DNA of 64,000 nt from Wenzhouxiangella sp964523755 (GCA_964523755.1 CAZFYM010000007.1:5431-69430); one strand, 5' to 3'; positions 1 through 13,861 are shown, counted from the stretch's first letter. A program made the numbers and translations. Notes: generated by a model not told the origin, from the letters alone.

Positions 1-1771
1 GAACTCGGCTTTGCAGGTAATCGCCGCTATCATTCAGCAACCCAGCCCAGTTGGTCAGGCTTGTCACCCGACGATTCTGCGCCGCTGGACCCGGCACGCC
101 CTCAATCGCTAGCAGTGCTCGACGGAAATGACTGGCAGCCCGGTCAAAATCGCTCTCCCACCAATAAATCAGAGCCATCGCATCCAGGCTTTCGGCCTGC
201 TCCAGACTACTGCCAAAGTGTTCACGCAGCTCGAGTGATCGCTCTATCTGTTCACGTGCCAACGAGACTTCACCGAGATTCTGTAGCGCGAAACCGACCG
301 CATGGCGCATTTCGGCTTCCAACTCGGGCTGTCCGGCAAAGCGCGTTTCGATATCCGGAATTGCCTGTTTGATCGCTCCGACCAGCGTGGCCGACTCGGC
401 ATTTTCGTACGGATCGGCGCGGCGAATCATCTCGACCAGAAATGCCTTGGCCGATTCGACACGCCAGGCTTCGATCTGCGCCTGGTCTCGCTGCTCCTGC
501 GCGATCCTGGCCTGGATCTGTACCGCGATCAGGGCACCGGTCAGTACAAGGAATGCCAGGGCAGTGGCGCTGACCCCTAATTTGTGGCGGGCAATGAACT
601 TGCTCGTGCGGTACCAGCGTGAGGCTCCACGCGCTCGCACCGGCTGGCCAGCCAGGTGGCGATCGATATCCTCGGCAAAAGCCACCGCGGACTCGAAGCG
701 ATCTGCCGGCTCGCGGCGCATTGCGGTCATGATGATGCGGTCGAGATCACCGCGCAGTTGGCGGCGCAGACGGTCGGCCTCGGACAGCCCGGCCGGCGGC
801 GGCATCCGTCCGCGAGCGATCGCCTGGCTGGGATCGGCGGGGATCGTGCCACAGACGACCCGCTCGGCCTCGGCCGGGCTGAGTGCGGCCACCTGGTATG
901 GGCGCTGGCCGGTGAGCAATTCGTAGAGCAGAACACCCAGCGAGTAAATATCGCTGGCCACGCCAACCGGCTTGCCGGTCAATTGCTCGGGGCTGGCGTA
1001 TTCAGGCGTCAGCGGACGCTGCTCCAGACGCGTTTCCGGAAGATCGAGCGCCATACGCTCGGGCTGCAGGACTTTTGCAATACCAAAATCGATCAGCTTG
1101 GGCTCACCGCTCTGGCTGACCAGAACGTTACCCGGCTTGATATCGCGGTGCACGATGTCCCGGCGATGGGCGAACGCCAGCGCTTGACAGACCTTGACGA
1201 ACAGGTTCAGGCGGCCTGTCAGGTCGATCCGGTGACGGTCGCAATAACGGGTAATCGGCTCACCATCAACCAGCTCCATGACGACGTACGGCGTACCATC
1301 ACTTGCCTTGCCACCGTCGATGATACGGGCAATATTCGGATGCTCCAGGGCGGCCAGGATCTGGCGTTCAGTATCGAAGCGCCGAAGCACCGATGGGTCC
1401 ACATGAAAGGCACCGAACAACTTGATCGCGACATCATGGTGATAAGCACCATCGACCCGGCGAGCTCGATACACCGTGCTCATGCCGCCCGAGGCCAGCT
1501 CGCTGACCAGTTCAAAGGCACCCAGCCGTTCGCCAACCCGATTGGTCTTGAAAACCAGTTCCGGTCCGTTCTCCATAAACCCGGTGCTGTCCTCGTCGGC
1601 CCGGAGCAGACGGCGTACCTGGTTGAGCAATTCGACCTGCCCGGCACAGCGCTCGCTCAGCCAGGCTTCTCGCTGATCGAGGGGCTGATCCAGGCAGTCA
1701 GTAAACAATGCCATGGCCTGAACTTGCAGGCTGTCGTCCGGCAGGGTCGGACGTTCTTCGGGACCACTCAT
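1..1771 (-). CDS. Ser/Thr protein kinase with TM segment and TPR-like C-terminus (C-terminus cut by window edge)
   Basis: Read directly from the minus strand, 590 codons are visible and the frame stays open to base 1, so the C-terminus lies outside the window. About 75 N-terminal residues are followed by a Hanks-type kinase domain: a glycine loop (LASGGMSTVYRA), the catalytic loop HRDIKPGNVL, DFGIAK, and an APE-like stretch (TPEYASPEQL). A hydrophobic membrane segment (VSATALAFLVLTGALIAVQI) comes next, then helical TPR-like sequence. The ATG overlaps the stop of the ECF sigma gene (ATGA), so the two are translationally coupled. ECF sigma genes of this class often sit beside such kinases, and phosphorylation may control the sigma factor or its targets. 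The family call is secure; substrates are unknown. Confidence 0.93.
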   Translation of the reverse strand, partial: MSGPEERPTLPDDSLQVQAMALFTDCLDQPLDQREAWLSERCAGQVELLNQVRRLLRADEDSTGFMENGPELVFKTNRVGERLGAFELVSELASGGMSTVYRARRVDGAYHHDVAIKLFGAFHVDPSVLRRFDTERQILAALEHPNIARIIDGGKASDGTPYVVMELVDGEPITRYCDRHRIDLTGRLNLFVKVCQALAFAHRRDIVHRDIKPGNVLVSQSGEPKLIDFGIAKVLQPERMALDLPETRLEQRPLTPEYASPEQLTGKPVGVASDIYSLGVLLYELLTGQRPYQVAALSPAEAERVVCGTIPADPSQAIARGRMPPPAGLSEADRLRRQLRGDLDRIIMTAMRREPADRFESAVAFAEDIDRHLAGQPVRARGASRWYRTSKFIARHKLGVSATALAFLVLTGALIAVQIQARIAQEQRDQAQIEAWRVESAKAFLVEMIRRADPYENAESATLVGAIKQAIPDIETRFAGQPELEAEMRHAVGFALQNLGEVSLAREQIERSLELREHFGSSLEQAESLDAMALIYWWESDFDRAASHFRRALLAIEGVPGPAAQNRRVTSLTNWAGLLNDSGDYLQSRV

Positions 1772-2340
1772 GCCTCGGGCGTCTCGTTGAGTTGCAGATA
1801 GAGCCAGGCACGCGCCGCCCGCCAGTAACGCTTGGCACTGGAAATCGACATATCAAGAGCCGCGGCCGTTTCTTCGATGGTCAGGCCGCCGAAATAGCGC
1901 AGCTCCACCACTTTGGCCTGCTCGGGTTGCAGCGCTTCAAGCTGGTGCAAGGCGCTGTCCAGCGCCATTAGGTCAATGCTCTTGGTCTGCCCGGAGGGCA
2001 TGCCCAGCAGCAGGCTGGGCGGGGGATCGGCGCTGCGCTTGCTGGCCCGCTTGCGCCGACCGCTGTCGATCAGAATCTGGCGCATCATGCGTGCAGCCAC
2101 GGCAATGAAATGCACCCGATCGTTGGCCTGGATGCGCTCCACACCCAGCAGCTTCAAATAGGCTTCATTAACCAGCGCCGTAGGCTGCAGGGTATGGTCG
2201 GCCCGTTCGCGGGCCAGCTGAGACCGGGCCACGCGCTTGAGGTCCGCGTAGACCTGTTCGATCAATGCATCCCGGGCGCTGGTATCACCTTCCGACCAAC
2301 GCTGAAGAATTGCAGTGACATCGCCTGCTGAATCAGACAT
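1768..2340 (-). CDS. ECF RNA polymerase sigma factor (TIGR02999-like, kinase-associated)
   Basis: 190 residues. Region 2 is seen around QLARERADHTLQPTALVNEAYLKLL and the HFIAVAARMMRQILID stretch. Region 4 is seen in the C-terminal half (LEALQPEQAKVVELRYFGGLTIEETAAAL, then a DMSISSAKRYWRAARAWL helix-turn-helix). This pattern matches the subgroup common in Planctomycetes and some Gammaproteobacteria and usually found next to Ser/Thr kinases. No anti-sigma factor is adjacent; the downstream kinase overlaps by 4 bp and is the likely regulator. The protein should direct RNA polymerase to a small, unknown regulon. The ATG at 2340 fits the usual length. Confidence 0.92.
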   Translation of the reverse strand: MSDSAGDVTAILQRWSEGDTSARDALIEQVYADLKRVARSQLARERADHTLQPTALVNEAYLKLLGVERIQANDRVHFIAVAARMMRQILIDSGRRKRASKRSADPPPSLLLGMPSGQTKSIDLMALDSALHQLEALQPEQAKVVELRYFGGLTIEETAAALDMSISSAKRYWRAARAWLYLQLNETPEA

Positions 2341-2447
2341 CCGCTTCGATCAGCCCTCCTTTTTCTGGTCCTCCGAGTCTAGACTCCGAAGCTTTCTCGG
2401 ACAAGTTGTTTGTTGCGTCTGGCGGCGAGTCTCCCGCTCGATAGTCA

Positions 2448-2480
2448 ACTCCAATGTTGCGAAACATCGGGCCGGAATCG
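2448..2480. repeat. Single-ended copy of palindromic repeat family D
   Basis: These 33 bases match the end of the two-ended element at 18435-18622 with four mismatches. The shared core includes ACATCGGGCCGGAATCG. Only one arm is present here. It sits in the 173-bp gap between the protease gene and the sigma gene. This is what a REP-like unit looks like when it occurs singly. Confidence 0.6.
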
Positions 2481-2513
2481 GTGACCGGGGAAACCGGGAC
2501 ACACATCATTTTG

Positions 2514-3031
2514 TTAGGGCACCGCTGCGGGAGCGACAATCCGCAATTCACCATCACGCTGCGTGAGCTCCAGCTCACGCAAAAAACTCATTCCCAGGAG
2601 CACCGTTTCGTGCCGACCGGGGTTGATCGCAGCGCGCACGTCGCGCTGGACGATATCGCCTAAGCGAACCTCATCCAGCCGGGTCAGATACCCTTGAACC
2701 GGCCCGGCTGCCGTTTGCAGCCCGATCGGCGCTTCGCGTACCAGGCCGAGCCGATCGGCCAGTGCTTCGGGGACTGAAACCAGGGTCGCGCCGGTATCGA
2801 CCAGAAACGTCACCGGGTTACCGGCAATGCTTCCGTTCGCCACAAAATGGCCCTGCCGGTCGGACTGAAGAACCACTTCGATTTGCTCGCCGACCCGCTG
2901 ACTCTGAACCGTTTGATTGGGGTTGGCGCGCTGATCCAGCCGGTCGGAAAAAAACCAGGTCAGAATGCCCAGCAACCCCAGGGCCGCGACCAGCATCATG
3001 CCGAAGCCGGTCTGTCTAGGATCCTCATTCA

Positions 3032-3032
<1 letters not shown>
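2514..3032 (-). CDS. Membrane-anchored retropepsin-like aspartic protease (TIGR02281-like)
   Basis: 172 residues. One N-terminal membrane helix (about 11-28, MMLVAALGLLGILTWFF) is followed by an aspartic protease domain with the catalytic motif FLVDTGATLVSVP (Asp at about 78) and a flap/hydrophobic region ending in VLLGMSFLRELEL. The single D-T-G copy implies it works as a homodimer, as in clan AA retropepsin-like bacterial proteins. The start is a GTG that overlaps the aceF stop by one base (TAGTG), so translation is probably coupled to aceF. No role in pyruvate metabolism is implied by the family. Substrate unknown. Confidence 0.88.
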
Positions 3033-4417
<1,385 letters not shown>

Positions 4418-4466
4418 GGCTTCAATACTCTCGGCAATCTTGTGTGCTCGGGTCGGGGTGGCAGTG

Positions 4467-7160
<2,694 letters not shown>

Positions 7161-7310
7161 GCCTGTCTCAATCGGATTTCAACAATCCGCTATTGTAGAG
7201 TGATTCAGGAAATAGTTCGAATCTGTTCAGTCAGAGTCAATCGACCCGAATTTGGGTCATGCAAGCTGCCAAAGAGCCGGATTGGTTCTTGCAGACAAAC
7301 TGTGGTGAGA

Positions 7311-9632
7311 TCACTTTTGACTCTTGAACAGGTCGCCGCTAGTCTGAGGGTGCTGGCGCTCGAAGTTCTGGGCATCGACCACGGCAATGGCGGTCATATT
7401 GACCACACGGCGAACGGTCGCCGAGGGTGTCAGCACATGGGCGGGACGTCCGGCCCCCATCAGCATCGGGCCGATGGTCACTGCCTTGCCGATGACCCGG
7501 GCCATGGAAAAGGCGATATGGGCCGCGTCCTGGTCGGGCATGATCAGAAGGTTGGCCGGGCCCTTGAGCCTTGAATCCGGGAAAATCCGCTCGCGAATGA
7601 GCGGCAACAGTGCCGCATCGGCGCGCATTTCTCCTTCGACCTCCAGCTCCGGGGCGCGCTCGCGCAGCAGGCTCAACACCTTGCGCATCTTGGATGCCTG
7701 GGGATTAACGTGGCTGCCGAAGTTGGAATGCGACACCAGCGCCACTTTCGGGGTAATTCCGAACAGGCGCACTTTCTCTGCCGCCATGACGGTCAGCTCG
7801 GCCAATTGCTCGGCGGTCGGATCGGCGTTGACGTGAGTATCGCAAACAAACAAGGTTTCGTTCTCCGTCGCCATGGCCGACAGCGCCCCCAGCGTGTTGC
7901 ATCCGCGCTGCAATCCCAGTACTTCGGTAACGTACTTGAGCTTCTTGTGATACTGGCCGACCACGCCACAAATCATGGCGTCAGCCTCATTGCGGTGCAG
8001 CATGATCGCGGCGATCACCGTGTTGCGGGTACGCACAATGGCCTTGGCCGAGTCCGGGTTCACCCCTCGACGCTTGGTGATCTGGTGAAAGGTCTGCCAG
8101 TATTCCTTAAAGCGCGGGTCGGATTCCGGGTTGACCAGCTCGAAGTCCTTGTCCGGCCGAATACGCAGTCCCGCCCTTTCGATTCGCATGTCGACCACCG
8201 CCGGTCGTCCGATCAGAATGGGCTGGGCCAGCCCGTCGTCGACAATGGTCTGGATCGCGCGTAGCACGGTCTCTTCCTCGCCTTCGGCAAAGACCACCCG
8301 CTTGGGTTCCTTTCGCGCGGCATCGAAAACCGGCTTCATGACCAGGCCGGTCCGGAACACATACTGGCTCAGGCGTTCACGATAGGCCGCCATGTCCTTG
8401 ATCGGCCGGGTCGCCACGCCGGAATCCATCGCCGCCTGGGCCACGGCCGGGGCAAGTTGAACGAGCAGGCGCGGATCGAACGGCTGGGGGATCAGATAAT
8501 CCGGCCCGAATTTCGGTACTTCGCCACCGTAGGCCTGGGCGGCCACATCCGAGGCTTCCATACGCGCCAGTTCGGCAATGGCATGGACACAGGCCATTTT
8601 CATTTCGTCATTGATGCCGGTCGCGCCAACATCCAGCGCGCCACGGAAAATATAGGGGAAACACAGGACGTTGTTGACCTGGTTGGGGAAATCCGAGCGC
8701 CCGGTGGCAATCAGAGCATCCGACCGAACTGCACGTGCCTCGTCCGGCATGATTTCGGGCGTGGGATTGGCCAGCGCCAGGATAATTGGACGATCAGCCA
8801 TCGCCTTGACCATCTCCGGCTTGAGCACGCCGGGTGCCGACACGCCGAGAAATACATCGGCCCCGCCAATGACCTCACCCAGCGTTCTGGCATCGGTTTC
8901 GACGGCATAGCTGGCCTTGCGCGGGTCCATATCGGTCTCGCGACCGGCGTAAACCACGCCTTCACGGTCGCAAACCACGACATGCTCACGCTTGAGTCCC
9001 ATCGTCACCAGCAGATCAAGACAGGCCATGCCGGCCGCACCGGCTCCTGAAGCGACCAGACGAATCTCGTCGATTTTCTTATTCGCCAGTTGCAGTCCGT
9101 TGATCATGGCCGCCGCCGTGATGATCGCGGTCCCGTGCTGGTCATCATGAAAAACCGGGATACCCATCCGTTCTTTCAGCGCTTCTTCTACATGAAAGCA
9201 CTCCGGGGCCTTGATATCCTCGAGATTGATCCCGCCAAAGGTCGGCTCCAGGCTGGCGATAATATCGATCAGCTTGTCCGGGTCCTGCTCGTCGATCTCG
9301 ATATCGAACACATCGATACCGGCAAATTTCTTGAACAATACTCCCTTGCCTTCCATCACCGGCTTGGAAGCCAGCGGACCAATATTGCCCAGGCCCAGCA
9401 CCGCCGTGCCATTGGAAATCACGCCCACCAGGTTACCGCGCGCCGTATACTCGCGCGCGGCGTCCGGATCACGATGAATTTCCTCACTCGCTGCCGCCAC
9501 CCCGGGTGAATACGCCAGCGCCAGATCCTTGGCCGTGGTCAACGCCTTGGTCGGCGAGACCTTGATCTTGCCCGGCACCGGATAGCGATGGTAGTCGAGG
9601 GCTTGTTCGCGAAATTTGTTTTTGTCGGTCAT
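7311..9632 (-). CDS. maeB: NADP-dependent malic enzyme with phosphotransacetylase-like C-terminal domain
   Basis: 773 residues from the ATG giving MTDKNKFREQALDYH; 19 in-frame upstream codons overlap the aldolase end and were discarded. The N-terminal half is malic enzyme (KIKVSPTKAL, SPGVAAASEEI, NLVGVISNGTAVLGLGNIG, the NAD(P) fold VASGAGAAGMACLDLL). The C-terminal half (about 430-770) resembles phosphate acetyltransferase (VVFAEGEEETVLRA, VSHSNFGSHVNPQA, ANLLIMPDQDAAHI). In MaeB proteins that domain is mainly regulatory, sensing acetyl-CoA. The enzyme converts malate to pyruvate, CO2 and NADPH, feeding AceEF encoded next door. The gene starts 10 bp after the aldolase stop and is very likely co-transcribed with it. 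Confidence 0.96.
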   Translation of the reverse strand: MTDKNKFREQALDYHRYPVPGKIKVSPTKALTTAKDLALAYSPGVAAASEEIHRDPDAAREYTARGNLVGVISNGTAVLGLGNIGPLASKPVMEGKGVLFKKFAGIDVFDIEIDEQDPDKLIDIIASLEPTFGGINLEDIKAPECFHVEEALKERMGIPVFHDDQHGTAIITAAAMINGLQLANKKIDEIRLVASGAGAAGMACLDLLVTMGLKREHVVVCDREGVVYAGRETDMDPRKASYAVETDARTLGEVIGGADVFLGVSAPGVLKPEMVKAMADRPIILALANPTPEIMPDEARAVRSDALIATGRSDFPNQVNNVLCFPYIFRGALDVGATGINDEMKMACVHAIAELARMEASDVAAQAYGGEVPKFGPDYLIPQPFDPRLLVQLAPAVAQAAMDSGVATRPIKDMAAYRERLSQYVFRTGLVMKPVFDAARKEPKRVVFAEGEEETVLRAIQTIVDDGLAQPILIGRPAVVDMRIERAGLRIRPDKDFELVNPESDPRFKEYWQTFHQITKRRGVNPDSAKAIVRTRNTVIAAIMLHRNEADAMICGVVGQYHKKLKYVTEVLGLQRGCNTLGALSAMATENETLFVCDTHVNADPTAEQLAELTVMAAEKVRLFGITPKVALVSHSNFGSHVNPQASKMRKVLSLLRERAPELEVEGEMRADAALLPLIRERIFPDSRLKGPANLLIMPDQDAAHIAFSMARVIGKAVTIGPMLMGAGRPAHVLTPSATVRRVVNMTAIAVVDAQNFERQHPQTSGDLFKSQK

Positions 9633-9642
9633 AAGTCGGCGC

Positions 9643-10668
9643 TTAGCTGTTTTCTTCCTCTTCGTCCCACTCTCCCAGCGCCGCAGCACCGTTCATGCGG
9701 GCGCGGTGGAGCAGAATCTGTTGGGCATTGTCGCGGTTGCCCCTGGGGTCAGCGGCCCAGGTTTTCAGGCATTCGGCCTGCAGCGCGCGGCCGTAGGAGA
9801 AGCTTAGCGGCCAGGGCATGTCGCCGATCTTGTTCATCGCATCCAGGTGCTGGGTGGCCTCGACATCGCCCTGCCCGCCGGACAGAAATACCACGCCAGC
9901 GGTGGCAGCCGGAACGGCGTTGAGCAAACAATCCACTGTCGCTTCGGCCACTTCCTCGACACTGGCCCGATCATCGGCATCCGAGCCGGAAATCACCATC
10001 GAGGCTTTCAGAATGCAGCCTTCGAGCATGACGTTTTGCTCGTAGAGCTGCTGGAACAATGACTTCAGTGTTGCCTCTGTCACGTCGAACGAGGTGTCCA
10101 GGTCATGCTCGCCGTCCATCAGCACTTCCGGCTCGACGATCGGTACCAGGCCCGCCTCCTGGCACAGTGCAGCGTAGCGTGCCAGGGCATGAGCATTGGC
10201 GTCGATGCAGGCGCGCGAGGGAATGTCGTCGCCGATGGTGATGACCGCCCGCCATTTGCAGAATCTTGCGCCCAGCTTTCTGTACTCGGCCAGCCGCTCG
10301 CGCAGGCCATCCAGGCCCTCGGTGATCTTTTCACCCTCAAAACCGGCCATATCCTTGGCCCCGGCATCCACTTTGATCCCCGGCAGGATGCCAGCCTGCT
10401 CCATCGCCTTGACCAGCGGCGTGCCATCCGGCATTTGCTGGCGGATGGTTTCGTCGTACAGAATCGCGCCGGAGATAAACTGACCCAAACCCGGCGTGGT
10501 CAACATCATCGAGCGATAATCGAGCCGGTTGGCCTCGGTACTTTCCACGCCAACGCCATCAAAACGCTTCTTGATCGTGCCGGTGGATTCGTCAATGGCG
10601 AGAATGCCCTTGCCCGGAGCCACCATGGCCTGGGCGGTTTCTACTAGCTGTTCAAGTTGATCGGTCAT
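9643..10668 (-). CDS. Class I fructose-bisphosphate aldolase
   Basis: 341 residues. Eukaryote-like class I aldolase: KGILAIDESTGTIKKRFDGVGVEST near the N-terminus, the CKWRAVITIGDD block, IVEPEVLMDGEHD, and LEGCILKASMV carrying the Schiff-base lysine. It splits fructose-1,6-bisphosphate into two triose phosphates, or the reverse. It is not the DhnA/FbaB type of E. coli. The gene is followed by maeB after 10 bp. pyk lies upstream on the same strand but is separated by a 453-bp gap holding repeat element C. Function is clear; the symbol is left blank because naming varies. Confidence 0.96.
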   Translation of the reverse strand: MTDQLEQLVETAQAMVAPGKGILAIDESTGTIKKRFDGVGVESTEANRLDYRSMMLTTPGLGQFISGAILYDETIRQQMPDGTPLVKAMEQAGILPGIKVDAGAKDMAGFEGEKITEGLDGLRERLAEYRKLGARFCKWRAVITIGDDIPSRACIDANAHALARYAALCQEAGLVPIVEPEVLMDGEHDLDTSFDVTEATLKSLFQQLYEQNVMLEGCILKASMVISGSDADDRASVEEVAEATVDCLLNAVPAATAGVVFLSGGQGDVEATQHLDAMNKIGDMPWPLSFSYGRALQAECLKTWAADPRGNRDNAQQILLHRARMNGAAALGEWDEEEENS

Positions 10669-10808
10669 GATCGGCTCCGGAAATGGAATGGACGAACGAA
10701 TCCCCTATTGTAGCCACCCTGCAGCCCGGCATCACCCACGAATTCCAGATCAAATTCTTTCTGTCCCCCAGCAGCCTAAAGCAAAATCTTTGGGTCGCAA
10801 AGCAACTA

Positions 10809-10990
10809 AGGGCCCGCGCAACAATAACTTTCGAGTTTGCGCGCCCAGTGGTGCGTCGAATGCGGTTGCGACGACCGAGCGAAACCGCAGGCGTAGCCAG
10901 GCCTACGTTGAGGATTTCGCGACCAAGGAGCGACCGCAGGCGGCGTGCCAATGGGATGCGAAAATCGGAAGTTATTGTTGCGTGGGCCCT
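10809..10990. repeat. Two-ended palindromic repeat element, family C (182 bp), in the pyk-aldolase gap
   Basis: The ends are 22-base inverted repeats (10809-10830 and 10969-10990) with one mismatch; the core is GCAACAATAACTT. A single end of the same family (60 bases, one mismatch) recurs at 49313-49372. This element accounts for most of the 453-bp gap 10669-11121. The rest is AT-rich and holds no supported gene. The structure fits a REPIN or small MITE; no transposase is nearby. Confidence 0.82.
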
Positions 10991-11121
10991 AAGCATTAAA
11001 TAAAGCAAAAAATCCAAAAATTCTTTCAACTTTTATTCTTCGCTGCTTTGCTGCTTTGCGACAGAAAGATTTTAGAGGTCGAATCCTTCGGCAGCATTGC
11101 AACTCTGCGACAGTAAGATTT

Positions 11122-12546
11122 TCAATCCACGGTCAGGATTTTGAGGGTGTTGGTGCCGCCGAGGACGCCCATGTCATCACCCAGGGTGAACAGGACGCGG
11201 TCGCCGGTGGCGATCAACCCGGCTTGCTGAACGCGCTCCAGCGCCAGGCGGGCAATGTCGGTAGGCGAACAATCACCGGGCGCGAAGAACAAGGGCAGGA
11301 CGTGCTGGAACAGGCGCATTTTTCGCAACGAGGCCCGGTTGGGGCTCAGGGCGATGATCGGCACCGGCGAGCGGACCCGGCTCAGCCACTGGGCAGTCGA
11401 TCCGGATTCAGTCAGGGCGATGATGGCCGATACCGGAAAATTGTTGGCCGTCATCATCGCCGCCATCGCGATCGCCTGGTCGCTGCGCTCGGCGCGCACA
11501 TTGAGCAGGCGAGATGGAATGTGCGCCTGAACGTGTCGCTCGGCCCCTTCGCAAATCCGGGCCATGGCTTCGATGACTTTCGACGGATGGCGTCCGACCG
11601 CGGTTTCGGCCGACAGCATCACCGCATCGGTACCGTCAATGACCGCGTTGGCCACATCCAGCACCTCGGCCCGGGTCGGAATGGGGCTGTCAACCATGGA
11701 CTGCATCATTTGCGTGGCCGTAATCACCGGTTTGTTCTGGTTCAGTGACATGGAGATAATGCGCTTTTGCAATCCCGGCAACTCGGCCTCGCCGATTTCC
11801 ACGCCCAAATCACCGCGCGCCACCAGCACCGCATCGGAAGCCTCAATCAGACTTTCGAGATTTTCGATCGCTTCGGTACGCTCGATTTTCGATACCAGCG
11901 CGGCCGTGCCACCCGCCTTGTGCAGCAGACTCCGGGCCTGTTCCATATCCTCGGCACTGCGCGGAAATGACACCGCCAGATAGTCGACTTGCCACTCGGC
12001 CGCCCGCTCAATATCGACCGCATCCGCCTCTGAAATACCCGGGATAGACAGGCCACCGCCGCGCAGATTCAGACCCTTGCGATCTGACAGGCTGCCGGAG
12101 GTGATCACGGTGCAGTGGATCTCGTCTCCCTGGACTTTGTCCACCCGCATCGCCATCAGACCGTCATCCAGCAGCAGCTCACTGCCCGGTTGAACATCAG
12201 CGGCCAGACCCAGGTAGGCCACGCCCACGCCGCGCTCATCACCGACCGGCGGATTCTCGCGGGCATACAGAACAAAGGCCTGGCCGGCGTGGAGCTCGAC
12301 CCGGCCTTCCCGGAATCGGTCGATGCGGATCTTCGGCCCGGCCAGGTCGGCCAGTACCGCCACATCGGTATCCAGCTCGCGTGCCACCGCTCGCACCATG
12401 CGGATGCGCCGTGCATGCGTATCGGGATCCCCATGCGAGAAATTGACCCGCACCACATCGCAACCGGCACGGATCAGTTTCTCCAGCGCCTCGGGGTCAT
12501 CCGTGGCCGGGCCGAGGGTGGCAACAATCTTGGTGCGTCTTTGCAT
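11122..12546 (-). CDS. pyk: Pyruvate kinase
   Basis: 474 residues, a standard pyruvate kinase length. N-terminal RRTKIVATLGPATDDPEALEKLIRAGCDVVRVNFSHGD, the barrel motif ARGDLGVEIGEAELPGLQKRII, and TQMMQSMVDSPIPTRAEVLDVANAVIDGTDAVMLSAETAVG are all intact. It transfers phosphate from phosphoenolpyruvate to ADP, making ATP and pyruvate, the substrate of AceEF encoded further along. The 241-bp region 12547-12787 upstream separates it from a divergent gene and would carry its promoter; I could not pick a convincing one. Nothing unusual in the coding sequence. Confidence 0.97.
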   Translation of the reverse strand: MQRRTKIVATLGPATDDPEALEKLIRAGCDVVRVNFSHGDPDTHARRIRMVRAVARELDTDVAVLADLAGPKIRIDRFREGRVELHAGQAFVLYARENPPVGDERGVGVAYLGLAADVQPGSELLLDDGLMAMRVDKVQGDEIHCTVITSGSLSDRKGLNLRGGGLSIPGISEADAVDIERAAEWQVDYLAVSFPRSAEDMEQARSLLHKAGGTAALVSKIERTEAIENLESLIEASDAVLVARGDLGVEIGEAELPGLQKRIISMSLNQNKPVITATQMMQSMVDSPIPTRAEVLDVANAVIDGTDAVMLSAETAVGRHPSKVIEAMARICEGAERHVQAHIPSRLLNVRAERSDQAIAMAAMMTANNFPVSAIIALTESGSTAQWLSRVRSPVPIIALSPNRASLRKMRLFQHVLPLFFAPGDCSPTDIARLALERVQQAGLIATGDRVLFTLGDDMGVLGGTNTLKILTVD

Positions 12547-12787
12547 GAGAAATTCAGAATAATGGAACCCGTTCAGTGTGCCGACTTACATCCGGATTGG
12601 CAATGCCAGCTCAAAGCGTAGATCAGCCCGGGCAGTTCGGAGGGCATTGCCGGATGCAAGAAGCGCCTGATCGGAGAATGTCCGCGCGTGTGCGCGACCG
12701 TCCATACCCCAGAGACCACTTGATACCGGTGAGAGATTTAGTCATTTCGCGGCACAAAACTATCAACGCTGCCTGAAAACCGATGCC

Positions 12788-13819
12788 ATGATGACCAGAA
12801 TAAAGAAGTGCATTCCTTATTTCCAACGAGCCATAGCCTCACTATATGCTTCAGTTTTGGGGGCCGCACTTGCTGGTTGCCTGATATGGATGCTAGTCGA
12901 CAGGTTCAAAGATCAACCAAGTTTTGCCCGCGGGGCTGCCTATGGCGGGCTTTCTGGCTTGATACTATTTGGACTGCGACATGCCGAGCTAGTCTGGAAA
13001 CAGATTGTCGCTATTTTTAATTACATCGCCGACAATTCTTCCGCTTCAGACATTAAAAGTGAGCGAATTAAAGGGCGCGCATTCCAAGTAAAAGCCGGGG
13101 TTGCAAGCTTTTTTATTTCTGCGCCTATATTTTTGACTATCCTAATCTTGTCACATTCCAACTCAGAGCAGTTCAATCAAGCACCTTCACCGACTGAGTT
13201 TATTTACGTTTGGGCAATAGAAAAATCGGAACCCGTGCTCAATCCCACCTACACTTTGCACGCCCCCTACCTGGTTTTCAAGCCAGGGGCCCTGTCTCAG
13301 CAAGGCTGGGAGAACCATGCGGGATCCTGGAAGGAAGTCGATAGCGGATGGTTCGAGGACCTGTCTCTCCAACTAAGCGAGCAACAGCGCAATCATTTGA
13401 AAAGTCATTTATTAAGTCTGCAGCGTTCTTGCCGAACATTTAACCAACCCATCAATGTCGAAACATGGGGATTCGCCAGTGAATCACCATTTTTGGATCG
13501 AGAAAGAAACCGGAGACCTGATAGCGAGCAGCTGAATCTGGCCATCGCAAACCTCAGGGCACGAAGTGTGGCGTCCACCATTGATGAGCTTGTTTCAGCA
13601 TTCGAACTCAGGGAGCCGAAGTTTGAAATTAGTGCCGTTGAATGGAAAAATATCACGGAAATGCAGCAGTATCGTGACGAGGAGTTTTTTCAAAAGCTGA
13701 GCATTTCCTTCAGTCCACACACCGACCACCGGTCGGTCGCACTTCGGTTGGGGATGCACAGAGGGTGTCAAATCGTCTCATCTGATCGGGGTGACCAGGT
13801 GCTGGCAGTGAGGGATTAG
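12788..13819 (+). CDS. Hypothetical membrane protein with OmpA-like periplasmic part
   Basis: 343 residues. Two hydrophobic segments near the N-terminus (about 14-37 and 44-62) and a third at about 98-118 (GVASFFISAPIFLTILIL) anchor a soluble C-terminal domain. In that domain, INVETWGFASESPF followed by SEQLNLAIANLRARSVASTIDEL loosely recalls the OmpA/MotB peptidoglycan-binding fold, but the key residues are not convincing. Base composition is noticeably more AT-rich than the flanking genes, suggesting transfer. The start is the first of two adjacent ATGs; the second (12791) is equally possible. Function not recognised. Confidence 0.72.
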   Translation: MMTRIKKCIPYFQRAIASLYASVLGAALAGCLIWMLVDRFKDQPSFARGAAYGGLSGLILFGLRHAELVWKQIVAIFNYIADNSSASDIKSERIKGRAFQVKAGVASFFISAPIFLTILILSHSNSEQFNQAPSPTEFIYVWAIEKSEPVLNPTYTLHAPYLVFKPGALSQQGWENHAGSWKEVDSGWFEDLSLQLSEQQRNHLKSHLLSLQRSCRTFNQPINVETWGFASESPFLDRERNRRPDSEQLNLAIANLRARSVASTIDELVSAFELREPKFEISAVEWKNITEMQQYRDEEFFQKLSISFSPHTDHRSVALRLGMHRGCQIVSSDRGDQVLAVRD

Positions 13820-13861
13820 GGTATTTTGAACGTTCAGAGATAGTAAACAGGAGCTCAGACC

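Noticed and set aside
12547..12787. Minus-strand frame of 67 codons in the pyk upstream gap
   Set aside because: No ribosome-binding site or family; the region is more likely a divergent promoter.
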